64,000 nucleotides of DNA, taken from NCBI GenBank assembly GCA_965249895.1, contig CBDFNC010000005.1:2950370-3014369 (forward strand). Direction: 5' to 3'. A program made the translations under genes and the position numbers. The DNA comes from CBDFNC01 sp965249895 (lineage in GTDB: Bacteria > Pseudomonadota > Gammaproteobacteria > Enterobacterales > CBDFNC01). This document shows, one piece after another, positions 18,094 to 27,001 of this stretch (within the stretch, counting starts at the first letter, position 1; each line of letters starts with the position of its first letter). The notes beneath the pieces were generated by a model. It made no database searches. It worked only from the letters and a program-made list of their open reading frames with translations, and had not been told where the DNA came from.

Positions 18094-18501
18094 TTAGTTT
18101 AACTGATCTACCCAGGTTTTGATTTCGTCCCGCACCCGGCGATAGTGTCCCATGGCTTTAACGGGATCCGACTCACTGCGAGCCAGGGCCGGCGGATCAT
18201 CGAACGAATGATGGATCATAGTGGCAGGGTGGCTCGGGCAGGTTTCTTTTGCATTGTCACATACAGTGGCAATAAGCTCGAAGCTAGCCGTCTCCAGTTC
18301 ATCCAGTGTTTTGCTGTAATGGCCGGAAATATCTATATCTGCTTCCGCCATTACTTTTACTGCACTGGGGTTCATACCGTGCTTTTCGATACCTGCACTA
18401 TAAATATCATATTTGTGCCCCAGTAAGTGTTTTGCCCAGCCTTCCGCCATCTGGCTGCGGCAGGAATTCCCCGTACAAAGAAACAGTAGTTTTGGTTTCA
18501 T
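18094..18501 (-). CDS. arsC: Arsenate reductase, thioredoxin-coupled type
   Basis: 135 residues of the low-molecular-weight phosphatase fold. The catalytic CX5R loop is Cys9-Arg15 (CTGNSCRS), and the second redox pair is in VCDNAKETCP (about Cys81 and Cys88), as in the plasmid pI258 ArsC class that is recycled by thioredoxin. It reduces As(V) to As(III), the substrate for the methyltransferase encoded upstream. The ribosome-binding site (AAGGAG) lies in the last copy of a tandem repeat that fills the gap to the radical SAM gene, so it may be the last gene of that operon or have its own promoter. Confidence 0.93.
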   Translation of the reverse strand: MKPKLLFLCTGNSCRSQMAEGWAKHLLGHKYDIYSAGIEKHGMNPSAVKVMAEADIDISGHYSKTLDELETASFELIATVCDNAKETCPSHPATMIHHSFDDPPALARSESDPVKAMGHYRRVRDEIKTWVDQLN

Positions 18502-18513
18502 TGAATATTACTC

Positions 18514-18700
18514 CTTAACTTTCGTTGCTGGATTTCCCAAGTAACCCCAACGAAGAAAATGTCATTTTGGTTTCACCTGTCAAGGCGAGGTGATCAGCTT
18601 AACTTTTGCTCACTGGATTCCCGTATAATTCATTGAAAGAAATGTCATTCTGGGTTCACCTGTCAACATCAGATAATCAGCTTAACTTTCACTGCAGGAT
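18514..18700. repeat. Imperfect tandem repeat (about 84-bp unit) between radical SAM gene and arsC
   Basis: Two near-copies start at 18514 (84 bases) and 18598 (83 bases), and a third partial copy starts at 18681. Shared blocks are CTTAACTTT, TGGATT-CCC, AATGTCATT, TTCACCTGTCAA and AATCAG/GATCAG. The third partial copy is the 3' end of the radical SAM gene (its stop codon at 18682-18684), so the array seems to have grown from that gene end toward arsC. Read on the minus strand each full unit carries TTGACAGGTGAA. Confidence 0.72.
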
Positions 18701-19593
18701 GAGCCGTATTTAAAGCAGCTAAAGCACCTGTGATGTTTAAGTATTACTCGATTCTCCAGGCTTTCCCTTAAACTCGATCCTTGATCATATCTGGGATCGT
18801 CATCCACTAAGGTGCAGGCATAAACCCGCATACCTAATTTGGTTTTCACCAGCATTTTTGAAAATGCACACATAAACTGGCGACGGTTATCCTCTGTCTG
18901 ATAAGTCGTCATACAGTGCTCGGTAATTTCCGGGGTTTTCACATCTTTGCCGGGATTATAAAACTCAGGAAAAGCCACCAGGTGCAAATCCCCAGGTAAT
19001 CCATGAGCTATGAGCATATCGCTATACGCCTTATCCACCACAGGGGTATCTTCGTCATTGGCCATATGACGAGCAACACTCACATGAAAACCCATCTCAT
19101 ACAGGGCTTTTAACCCTACCAGAGCTTCCTCAAACATCCCCTCACCGCGTCCCTGATCGTGAATTTTGGCGATATGAGAGTCCAGGCTGATACGAAATGA
19201 CAAAGGGTGCTCGGAATCTACCAGAGGCTTTAGCTTTTCCAGCCGTTTTAGCAATGGGCTGGTGCCGTTAGTCAGCACCAAACAAGGTTTAAACTGCAAA
19301 GCGTAAGCCAGAATATCCACCAGGTCTTTTGCCAAAAAGGGCTCACCGCCGGTAAAGGACAACTGCTCCACCCCAAGCTCAACAGCTTCATCGATATAGG
19401 GTTTTACCTCCCGAAAGCGGACCAGACCAAGACGCTTATCCCCTGGGCTCGACCCCTCCAGACAGAAGGGGCACGACAGGTTACAGGCTGTGCCTGTGTG
19501 AAACCACAGCTCCTTTAACCCATGCGGGGCAATATAACCTCGCTTTTCACCCGCGTCGGTATAGTTCCACTCCCGGCTTTCAATTAACTGCAT
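18682..19593 (-). CDS. Radical SAM enzyme of the arsenic cluster
   Basis: 303 residues from the ATG at 19593, chosen because AAGGAGG stands just upstream (overlapping the methyltransferase stop); a longer frame to 19665 runs back into arsM. The 4Fe-4S/SAM motif is Cys37-Cys41-Cys44 (CNLSCPFC), with GGEPFL as the SAM-binding segment. The C-terminal third is Cys-rich (FMCAF, VYACTL, RCFSCFKYGSSC), suggesting an auxiliary cluster as in SPASM-like enzymes. In arsenosugar pathways the ArsS radical SAM enzyme adenosylates dimethylarsinous acid. This protein stands in that position but I cannot confirm that it is a canonical ArsS. Confidence 0.8.
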   Translation of the reverse strand: MQLIESREWNYTDAGEKRGYIAPHGLKELWFHTGTACNLSCPFCLEGSSPGDKRLGLVRFREVKPYIDEAVELGVEQLSFTGGEPFLAKDLVDILAYALQFKPCLVLTNGTSPLLKRLEKLKPLVDSEHPLSFRISLDSHIAKIHDQGRGEGMFEEALVGLKALYEMGFHVSVARHMANDEDTPVVDKAYSDMLIAHGLPGDLHLVAFPEFYNPGKDVKTPEITEHCMTTYQTEDNRRQFMCAFSKMLVKTKLGMRVYACTLVDDDPRYDQGSSLRESLENRVILKHHRCFSCFKYGSSCSES

Positions 19594-19604
19594 AAGCCGC
19601 CTCC

Positions 19605-20648
19605 TTAACAACAGCCACCTGTATTTGTCGACACTTCGTCGGCAAAGGGAATATCCGTACCACAACCGGGGAAAATACCAAAGTGGGTATCCCAGTTGCC
19701 GATAAATTCAAAATGTTGTTTAAAGCGAGTCTGCTCCAACATCCGCCAGGTATTTCCGCACACGGGGAAAACCTGGCCTTTTTCAATCACATGGTGATTG
19801 TCCAGCTCAAAAGCTTGCGGGTGCTGAGCTATGCTGCCTTTATAAATAACAGCCTGACCGTAGTCTTCACAGGCGCTTTCAAGCTCGGGTAACTTAAACA
19901 AACGATAAGTGGCAGAATAGAATTTGATATGGCCTAACTTATCTTCTATTTCCTGGTTTTCGATAGTAATGGGATGAGAAGTCACTAATCTGGGATCGCC
20001 AAACCCAGCCTGCTTCGCCAGGCTGATAAAATCATTCCAGTAAAGGGCCCCACTGAGGCACTCACCGTACAGCAAAGGATCCTCTACCAGGTGTTGCGGG
20101 ATCCTGCGATCGGCATAGACATCGGAGAAATAAAGCTCACCGCCCTCTTTTAACAGTTCAAATGCCCCCTTTAATACCGCCTGTTTATCGGGGGAAAGGT
20201 TAATCACACAGTTAGAAACTATCGCGTCAAAACTGGCGGGCGCGAGATCCAAATCCAACAGCTTTTCAATATAGCCTTGCAGGAAGGTTACATTGGATAC
20301 CTGATAACCAAACGCTTCTGTGTGGTAGTCCTGGTGCCTTCTGGCCACCTGGAGTTGCTCCAGAGTCATATCCACTCCGGTTACATGTCCTTGTTCACCC
20401 ACCAGCTGGGATAGCAAATACACATCTCGTCCCGCCCCACACCCAAGATCCAATATCTTGCGCCCCTCAATATCCTGAGGATATACCAGACCACAGCCGT
20501 AATAACGGGTTAATACCTCATCGTGAAGCTTGCTCAGGGATGTCTTTATATGAGTGGGGATTTGTGTGTCCAGACTGCATGCATTGGTCTGCAGATCTGA
20601 AGATTGGGATAACACCTTGCCATAATAGTCTTTCACATTGTCGTGCAT
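19605..20648 (-). CDS. arsM: ArsM-like arsenite S-adenosylmethionine methyltransferase
   Basis: 347 residues. The class I methyltransferase core has motif I at about 66-74 (LDLGCGAGRD) and GVDMT. Cysteines at the positions expected for As(III) binding in ArsM are Cys52 (YYGCG), Cys147 (SNCVINLSP) and Cys197 (GECLSG); Cys24 and a C-terminal GGCC tail add more thiols. ArsM methylates arsenite to mono- and dimethylarsenicals in the cytosol. It sits between a glycosyltransferase gene (30 bases upstream) and the radical SAM gene (11 bases downstream), so it is in an operon. Assignment by motif and context is strong; the exact product is inferred. Confidence 0.9.
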   Translation of the reverse strand: MHDNVKDYYGKVLSQSSDLQTNACSLDTQIPTHIKTSLSKLHDEVLTRYYGCGLVYPQDIEGRKILDLGCGAGRDVYLLSQLVGEQGHVTGVDMTLEQLQVARRHQDYHTEAFGYQVSNVTFLQGYIEKLLDLDLAPASFDAIVSNCVINLSPDKQAVLKGAFELLKEGGELYFSDVYADRRIPQHLVEDPLLYGECLSGALYWNDFISLAKQAGFGDPRLVTSHPITIENQEIEDKLGHIKFYSATYRLFKLPELESACEDYGQAVIYKGSIAQHPQAFELDNHHVIEKGQVFPVCGNTWRMLEQTRFKQHFEFIGNWDTHFGIFPGCGTDIPFADEVSTNTGGCC

Positions 20649-20678
20649 ATTTCTTCCAGCTTATCGTTATATGTTTGC

Positions 20679-21362
20679 TTATCTGTACCAGCTAGCCAAT
20701 CGTTCGGGTTTAATACCACATCCAAAACCCAGGGCTAATAATCTGTTAAATATAGTCCGCTTCACTAAGCCATCCTTTTGCCAGCGTCGGCTATCCACAC
20801 CTATGCCCGTTTCCAGGCAAGTAAAACCACCTAAGCCACGCAATTTCTTTACCAAAGCGACCTCTTCGAACAAAGGGTATTCATTATGACCTTCTAACTG
20901 CCAATAAACTTCCCGACCAACAAAAATCCCTTGATCGCCATAAGGCACGCCAAACCGACATCTGAAATTAATCAGACCAGCCAGCAGACGATAAGCCGCG
21001 GCTGTATTGCTCTTAAAGCGGAATTTAAAGTAACCACCATGGCTTCCCTGGGAGGTCGCCATCTGAATATCTTCAATGGCAGAATTAGCAATGCCGGCAT
21101 CGGCATGCACAAACCACAATACATCTCCTTTCGCTTGCCGTGCACCTAACCTTTGCTGCAGGCCACGCCCAGGGGCGCTGCTTAGGTAATTCACCTTATG
21201 CCTGTAACAAAGCTCCCTTGTGGAATCTAAATTTCCACCATCGACAACCAATACTTCCAGGGGAGCAACAGTAAGTTGCCGGACCTGAAATAAAAGATCA
21301 GATAAAGCGGCATCATCACGGTACACGGGAATAACCAGGCTCACACAGGCTTGCTCACACAT
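20679..21362 (-). CDS. GT2 glycosyltransferase, arsenosugar-associated type (TIGR04283-like)
   Basis: 227 residues. The N-terminus is a GT-A fold (SLVIPVYRDDAAL, VVDGGNLDST), with the acidic metal motif in WFVHADAG and a C-terminal SRRWQKDG segment. This short soluble type matches the family described as TIGR04283, often found next to arsenosugar genes. It overlaps the upstream TIGR04282-like gene by eight bases. The donor and acceptor are unknown; transfer of a sugar phosphate or glycerol-like group to an arsenoribose is a hypothesis. Confidence 0.8.
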   Translation of the reverse strand: MCEQACVSLVIPVYRDDAALSDLLFQVRQLTVAPLEVLVVDGGNLDSTRELCYRHKVNYLSSAPGRGLQQRLGARQAKGDVLWFVHADAGIANSAIEDIQMATSQGSHGGYFKFRFKSNTAAAYRLLAGLINFRCRFGVPYGDQGIFVGREVYWQLEGHNEYPLFEEVALVKKLRGLGGFTCLETGIGVDSRRWQKDGLVKRTIFNRLLALGFGCGIKPERLASWYR

Positions 21363-22047
21363 AAGAGAGCCCAGCTTCCACCGAGATCGTTTTTAACAAG
21401 TTTTGCCGTGTTATACGATTATCGCCTTGCAGATCCTTTTGTAACTTTTTCAGATCCTCAATAAGATCTATATCATAAGTGTCGCGAATAAAACTCAAAC
21501 GACGATCGCTCTTCTCACAGGTTTGATGTAACTCGTCAGCCAGAGACTGCGTACTCCAGGAGAGGGTCGAAAGATCTGGCCAGGCTTGATTACTTCCCAT
21601 CAGAGTGACACCACCATCATCGGCTCTGCTCAACACCACGTCGTTTTGTCGCATTGACTCTATGGCCTGCTGATAAAATTCGGCATCGAGAACAGGGGCA
21701 TCCGTACCTATAAACACCAAGTTATGATGACCTAAAGCGCGCAGGGATTTATCCACCAGGTTAATCCTCTGGCCAAGGTTTCCCTCTTGCTGAGGTAACA
21801 CCAGGCAATTCGGATGATCCGCTAACAAAGAAGCCGCCCAGTCATGGTCACTTTGTTCAGAGGGTGACAGCACCACTAGCCCTGACCAGGCTTTAGCGTC
21901 TTCCAGCGCACAGGCTAACAAGAGTCTGGCTATTTCCAGCGCCTTCTTGGTGCCTATAGTTTGGGCCAGTCGCTGCTTACCCTGCCCCAACCTGGGCCTC
22001 TTGCAAAAAATCACCAGTACCGCTTGCCCTTGTTCACTCAACACCAC
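21355..22047 (-). CDS. DUF2064/TIGR04282-like glycosyltransferase, arsenosugar-associated
   Basis: 230 residues, nucleotidyl/glycosyltransferase-like GT-A fold of the DUF2064 family. Features are VIFCKRPRLGQGKQRLAQTI at the N-terminus and FIGTDAPVLD for the metal/nucleotide site. This family and the next gene's family commonly occur as a pair beside ArsM and a radical SAM protein. It is 43 bases downstream of icmF on the same strand and overlaps the next gene, so the five arsenic genes may be transcribed from its promoter or from that of icmF. Confidence 0.8.
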   Translation of the reverse strand: MVLSEQGQAVLVIFCKRPRLGQGKQRLAQTIGTKKALEIARLLLACALEDAKAWSGLVVLSPSEQSDHDWAASLLADHPNCLVLPQQEGNLGQRINLVDKSLRALGHHNLVFIGTDAPVLDAEFYQQAIESMRQNDVVLSRADDGGVTLMGSNQAWPDLSTLSWSTQSLADELHQTCEKSDRRLSFIRDTYDIDLIEDLKKLQKDLQGDNRITRQNLLKTISVEAGLSYV

Positions 22048-22089
22048 GACTCCTTTGATCCACTTAAATCAATAAATTATCAGACTTAC

Positions 22090-25000
22090 CTACATATTTC
22101 TTCGGTATTTACCACCAACGCTAAACAGGGTTTGCGTTATTTGCCCCAAAGAACAAACCTTCACAGTCTCCATCAATTCGGCAAACACGTTTTCTCCTCG
22201 TGTAGCGACCTGAACTAGGGCTTTTAGCGCCGCTTCACTTTGCCCCTGATGACGCCGCTGGAAGTCGGCCAGGTTTTTGATCTGCTGCTGCTTCTCTTGC
22301 TCAGAAGAGCGGGCCAATTCCAGAGATCCAGGGTGGCCAGGAGTCTCGCTGACAAAAGTATTCACCCCTACGATAGGGATCTCACCACTGTGTTTCTGCT
22401 GCTCATACAGTAAACTTTCTTGCTGTATTTTGCCCCTTTGATAACCAGTTTCCATCGCCCCTAATACACCGCCACGTTGAGACAGGCGCTCAAATTCAAG
22501 TAATACAGCCTCTTCCACCAGCTCGGTGAGCTCTGCTAGGACAAATGCGCCCTGGTTGGGGTTTTGGCTTTTTGCTCCTCCCCACTCCTTGTTAATGATC
22601 AGCTGAATGGCCAATGCTCTGCGTACCGACTCTGGCGTCGGCGTGGTGATCGCCTCATCAAACGCGTTGGTGTGCAGGCTGTTGCAATGGTCATACACGG
22701 CAATCAAGGCTTGTAAGGTAGTGCGAATATCATTGAACTCCACTTCCTGGGCGTGCAGAGAACGACCGGACGTTTGGATATGATATTTCAATTTTTGTGA
22801 TCTCGAGTTCGCCCCGTACTTGTCCGCCAGAGTGATCGCCCAGATACGTCTGGCCACGCGACCCAATACGGCGTATTCGGGATCCATACCATTACTAAAG
22901 AAAAACGATAAGTTAGGCGCAAATTCGTCGATATTCAAACCTCTGGCCAACCAGGACTCAACATAGGTAAAACCGTTGGCCAGGGTAAAAGCCAGTTGGC
23001 TGATGGGGTTCGCGCCTGCTTCGGCAATGTGGTAACCCGAGACGGATACGGAGTAAAAATGCCGGACCTTATACTGGCTAAAGTAAGCCTGCACATCCGC
23101 CATCAGGTTAAGGCTGAATTCAGTGGAGAAAATACAGGTGTTTTGTCCCTGATCTTCTTTTAAAATATCCGCCTGCACAGTTCCCCTTACCTTTTCTAGG
23201 CTGGTTTTGGTAATCTTATCTATGTCCGCATCCGACCCCGCCAGCTCCACTTGCTGGTCGATAGCAGCATTAAGATACATAGCCAATACAACAGGTGCCG
23301 GACCGTTAATAGTCATGGAGACAGAAGTCTGTGAATCACAAAGGTCAAAACCCTGGTACAGGGTTTTCATATCGTCCAGGGTCGCTACTGAGACACCAGA
23401 ATTGCCTACTTTGCCATAAATGTCCGGGCGCAACTCAGGATCAAATCCATACAAGGTGACGGAATCAAATGCCGTGGACAGGCGTTTGGCCGTTGAGTGC
23501 GCTGAAACTGCTTTAAACCGCTTATTAGTTCGCTGCGGTCCCCCTTCACCGGCAAACATACGTGTGGCGTCCTCATCCTCACGTTTTAACGGAAAAACCC
23601 CGGCGGTATAGGGGAAATAACCGGGCAAGTTTTCCAGCGTCAACCAATGACATAACTGCCCCTGATCCCAGTAATCAGGCAGGGACACTTTGTTTACGGT
23701 AAGACCGGAAAGCGTCTTTATGCCTTCCATTGCCCGGTATTCTGCCGAGGTTCGCTGCCACTGAGCTAATATGGATTTTGTCTCAGGCTGTACTTTCCCC
23801 TCGCATTCACAAATCAATGCATTCAACTCATGGTTTCCCGGCCCGAGCGCCGCTTTCGCGGCTTTTAGCTTGTCCAGCTGACTCACTAGCTGGCTTTGGG
23901 TAAACGCCTTTTGTTTATACTCCCTGATACAGCTCACCACCTGGGACAAGTAGTTTGGATTAGCGGGCAAACAGCTTGCTACCCCCTTGTCCGGCGCCTG
24001 GAGCTGTACACTGGGGTTCAGATCCAGTTGTTCGCATAAAGCCTGATACAGGCGAGTCACTCCGGGATCGTTAAACTGGGAAGCCTGAGTTTTATACACT
24101 GGCATATCGCTGAGCTCTGCTTCCCAGGCATTGAGGTTTCTTTGCAGCTGCTTTCTTACATCATGCAGTGCATCGTCCGCACCAAACCTGTCTCCTTTAT
24201 TTATCACCACCAGGTCGGCCCAATCCAGCATATCGATCTTCTCCAGCTGGGTAGCTGCGCCGTACTCAGGGGTCATCACGTATACAGAAAGGTCTACCAG
24301 GCTGGCCGCCAGATGGCTGGCCTGGCCAATACCAGGGGTTTCCAGCACTATCAGGTCAAATTCAGCCGCTTTGAGTAAATTTAAGATATCGGGCACACTA
24401 TCCGGCAATTCACCATGGCCCAGCCGGGTCGCCATGGAGCGGAAAAAAACCTTGCCCTGCTCCAGGCTATTAAAGCGGATCCTGTCACCTAACAAGGCGC
24501 CGCCGGTTTTTCTTCGGGAAGGATCCACCGCCAGCACAGCAAGCTTTAGTTTACCTTCAAATCCCAACTGTAAACGTTGCAGCAGCTCATCACACAACGA
24601 CGATTTACCAGCCCCGCCCGTACCCGTGAGGCCAATCACGGCCCCCGACCAAGTATCGCTAAGCTGCTTTAACTGGGCACTAAACTCAGCCCTGACAGCA
24701 GCCGAGTTTTCGAGCTGGCTGATGGCCAAAGATAATTGTTCAGGTCTGCTAAACACAAAGTCGATATCCTTGTAATCCCTTACGGGAACTCTGGATAATA
24801 AATCGTCAATAATGCCCTCCAGCCCCATGGCTTGGCCATCGTCTGCGCTGTAAATACGAGTCACCCCGTATTCTTGCAGTTCGGCTATTTCAGCGGGTAG
24901 GATCACCCCCCCGCCGCCAGCAAAAAGCTGAATATCCTGTCGCTCGCGTACTTTGAGTTCATCGACTAAATAACGGAAAAATTCCATATGCCCTCCCTGA

Positions 25001-25218
25001 TAGGAGCTGATAGCTATGGCATCGACGTCTTCCTGTATGGCAGCCTGAACAATCTCAGCAACGCTACGGTTATGACCCAGGTGGATCACTTCACAGCCCT
25101 TACCTTGCAGCAAGCGGCGGATAATATTGATCGCCGCATCATGGCCATCAAATAAGCTGGCTGCGGTTAAAATACGAGGAATATAGTTTTGTTTTTCCTT
25201 GATTGGATCAATTTGCAT
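22090..25218 (-). CDS. icmF: Fused isobutyryl-CoA mutase (IcmF)
   Basis: 1042 residues in the IcmF order: an N-terminal B12-binding domain with the DGHD start of the cobalamin His motif, a G3E GTPase chaperone domain with P-loop GTGGAGKSS (about residue 200), and a C-terminal mutase domain. It interconverts isobutyryl-CoA and n-butyryl-CoA (and related short branched acyl-CoAs) using adenosylcobalamin, with the GTPase protecting and reloading cofactor. The ATG at 25218 has an upstream GGGGGG-type ribosome-binding site. No acyl-CoA dehydrogenase or TetR gene is adjacent. Confidence 0.93.
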   Translation of the reverse strand: MQIDPIKEKQNYIPRILTAASLFDGHDAAINIIRRLLQGKGCEVIHLGHNRSVAEIVQAAIQEDVDAIAISSYQGGHMEFFRYLVDELKVRERQDIQLFAGGGGVILPAEIAELQEYGVTRIYSADDGQAMGLEGIIDDLLSRVPVRDYKDIDFVFSRPEQLSLAISQLENSAAVRAEFSAQLKQLSDTWSGAVIGLTGTGGAGKSSLCDELLQRLQLGFEGKLKLAVLAVDPSRRKTGGALLGDRIRFNSLEQGKVFFRSMATRLGHGELPDSVPDILNLLKAAEFDLIVLETPGIGQASHLAASLVDLSVYVMTPEYGAATQLEKIDMLDWADLVVINKGDRFGADDALHDVRKQLQRNLNAWEAELSDMPVYKTQASQFNDPGVTRLYQALCEQLDLNPSVQLQAPDKGVASCLPANPNYLSQVVSCIREYKQKAFTQSQLVSQLDKLKAAKAALGPGNHELNALICECEGKVQPETKSILAQWQRTSAEYRAMEGIKTLSGLTVNKVSLPDYWDQGQLCHWLTLENLPGYFPYTAGVFPLKREDEDATRMFAGEGGPQRTNKRFKAVSAHSTAKRLSTAFDSVTLYGFDPELRPDIYGKVGNSGVSVATLDDMKTLYQGFDLCDSQTSVSMTINGPAPVVLAMYLNAAIDQQVELAGSDADIDKITKTSLEKVRGTVQADILKEDQGQNTCIFSTEFSLNLMADVQAYFSQYKVRHFYSVSVSGYHIAEAGANPISQLAFTLANGFTYVESWLARGLNIDEFAPNLSFFFSNGMDPEYAVLGRVARRIWAITLADKYGANSRSQKLKYHIQTSGRSLHAQEVEFNDIRTTLQALIAVYDHCNSLHTNAFDEAITTPTPESVRRALAIQLIINKEWGGAKSQNPNQGAFVLAELTELVEEAVLLEFERLSQRGGVLGAMETGYQRGKIQQESLLYEQQKHSGEIPIVGVNTFVSETPGHPGSLELARSSEQEKQQQIKNLADFQRRHQGQSEAALKALVQVATRGENVFAELMETVKVCSLGQITQTLFSVGGKYRRNM

Positions 25219-25301
25219 AAGCCCCCCTTAATAAGCTTCCCAGCTAAAACCGAGAAATTTCAAAGGGGAAGCTAGATTAGAGTATAGAAGAGGGGAGCTT
25301 T

Positions 25302-25326
25302 CACTCTACCCGCAACGGGTAGAGTG
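25302..25326. repeat. 11-bp perfect inverted repeat between icmF and dacB
   Basis: CACTCTACCCG (25302-25312) and CGGGTAGAGTG (25316-25326) pair perfectly around a CAA loop. On the minus strand no T-run follows, so it is not a classical terminator. It could still stop dacB transcription or be a regulatory hairpin ahead of icmF. Confidence 0.65.
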
Positions 25327-25432
25327 GCGTTAACTCTTTAAGGGAGTGCCGACCACCTGGGCTTTAAATAGTACCTTTTCAAAGTCCTGTTATATGGCGC
25401 GTTTTTATCTCTGGGTCTGCAACATGAAGAAA

Positions 25433-26866
25433 TTAACTTTTAAGTGGTTCACCTGCGACTAGGGCCTTAAATAAGGCTTGTTCGAATAGCTGCAACGGCG
25501 CCTTGATCTTCCGCTCAGAAACCAGTTTGGCCTGCTCCTTACTAAGGCTATAACCATTTAACATGAGTACAAATAGTAACGGTCCTTGTTTGCTCTCCAC
25601 CACGCCCATCATATTGGCTACACCTTTCATGGATCCTGTTTTTGCCTTTACTTTTCCTTTTAAACCAGGAGTTAGCATAGCCCGCCGATACTTTAAGGTG
25701 CCGTCAATACCGGAAACTGACATAGTCTCCAGTAAATTCAGCTTGTTATTGTTGGTATAAATAAAGCGCATCAGCGTCATCAAATGCTGTGCCGAAATCA
25801 GGTTATGACGGGATAACCCGGAACCGTCGGTTATATAACTGTTGGTTAAGTCCACCCCGGCTGTTTCTTTTAAAATAGCCCGCATGGCTTCACTGCCATT
25901 ACGAAAGCTACCCGCCATATCAAAATATTCGGTGCCCAGGGTTTTCAGCAATATATCGGCGATTAAATTATCCGAGTCCTTGACCATTTCAGTGATCAGC
26001 ACGCTGAGCTTGGGTGACATATGTTGAGCGATTAGCTGTCCTTCAGGCGCCGAATTATGGTCACTGTAAATTTTACCCTTTAATCTAATTCCAGAAGATT
26101 TAAGCTCAGCTTTTAAAATAGCTGTAGCGTAGGCCTCCGGGTCCACTACGGAAAAGGCCAGAGGCACAGGTTTACTGCGGCGTTCAAAACAGCCAAATAA
26201 GTGGTAATTATTTCCGCTTCCCTGATTTAACTCCAGCGCGCAAAAACGTCGCTCCCGTTGCTGTTTCGATACAAAGGTAACATCCGAGCTGATATTCAGA
26301 GGCTCATAAGCTGGTATATATAGCCTGGATTCGCCATTTTCGAGCTCGGACAAATTACCTCTGACACAGTTATGGTTCACCACTATGGCCGAAGCGGGAG
26401 CCGTATAACACACCCCCAAATCGTTCCATGCCTGACCATTGCTCCACTGATAACCTGAAAAGCGGCTTTGATCCAATATCAGATCCCGGATCTCCGAGAT
26501 CCCTTCAGCTTTCATTTTGCGCAGCAAGGATCTTAGATCCTTACGTTTTAAGCTCGGATCCCCGCTAAATACCAGTCTGAAATCCCCGCCTTGTGCCGCT
26601 TCGCTAACGGCTTCGAGTCGGGTGGTAAATTGATAATCCTTGCCCAGATACAAGGTCGCCGCCGTAGCTGTCAACATTTTTTGCGTACTGGCCGGAGTCA
26701 GTTTTAACTCTGGATTTTGACCATAAACTGCTTGCCCGTCCGCAGTGCTTATTAACAAGGAGACCTGAGTCCCCTCAGGCAATTTATCCGTATATTGATC
26801 CAGCCACTGGGCAGCGGCTACATGGGGGGAACTCAGCAGTGCGAGCAGAGATATGAATCGGAACAT
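25433..26866 (-). CDS. dacB: D-alanyl-D-alanine carboxypeptidase/endopeptidase (PBP4)
   Basis: About 477 residues with a signal peptide (FISLLALLSSPHVAAA) and the three penicillin-binding motifs: SxxK (STQK), SDN (KDSDNLIADIL) and KTG (KAKTGSMKG). Length and the insert between motifs 1 and 2 fit the PBP4 class, which trims and cleaves peptidoglycan in the periplasm. The ATG at 26866 is preferred over the TTG at 26878. It is divergent from the VWA lipoprotein gene. Confidence 0.93.
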   Translation of the reverse strand: MFRFISLLALLSSPHVAAAQWLDQYTDKLPEGTQVSLLISTADGQAVYGQNPELKLTPASTQKMLTATAATLYLGKDYQFTTRLEAVSEAAQGGDFRLVFSGDPSLKRKDLRSLLRKMKAEGISEIRDLILDQSRFSGYQWSNGQAWNDLGVCYTAPASAIVVNHNCVRGNLSELENGESRLYIPAYEPLNISSDVTFVSKQQRERRFCALELNQGSGNNYHLFGCFERRSKPVPLAFSVVDPEAYATAILKAELKSSGIRLKGKIYSDHNSAPEGQLIAQHMSPKLSVLITEMVKDSDNLIADILLKTLGTEYFDMAGSFRNGSEAMRAILKETAGVDLTNSYITDGSGLSRHNLISAQHLMTLMRFIYTNNNKLNLLETMSVSGIDGTLKYRRAMLTPGLKGKVKAKTGSMKGVANMMGVVESKQGPLLFVLMLNGYSLSKEQAKLVSERKIKAPLQLFEQALFKALVAGEPLKS

Positions 26867-27001
26867 AAGACAAATCAAAAAGAGGTTTTGACCATTCTAA
26901 ATAACTGCTTTGATTACCGCTACACAAAGAGGGATTAAAAATTAACCCTTTTTACTTTATCGCGGGTTTATAGGGCCAAACAGCATAATGGATTTGGAAC
27001 A

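Noticed and set aside
18514..18700. TTGACA boxes in the tandem repeat as promoters
   Set aside because: No suitable -10 box was found at the right distance in either unit, so they are noted only as repeat content.
24131..24775. A 214-codon plus-strand frame
   Set aside because: It is antisense to the intact icmF gene, has low-complexity Ser/Arg composition and no ribosome-binding site.
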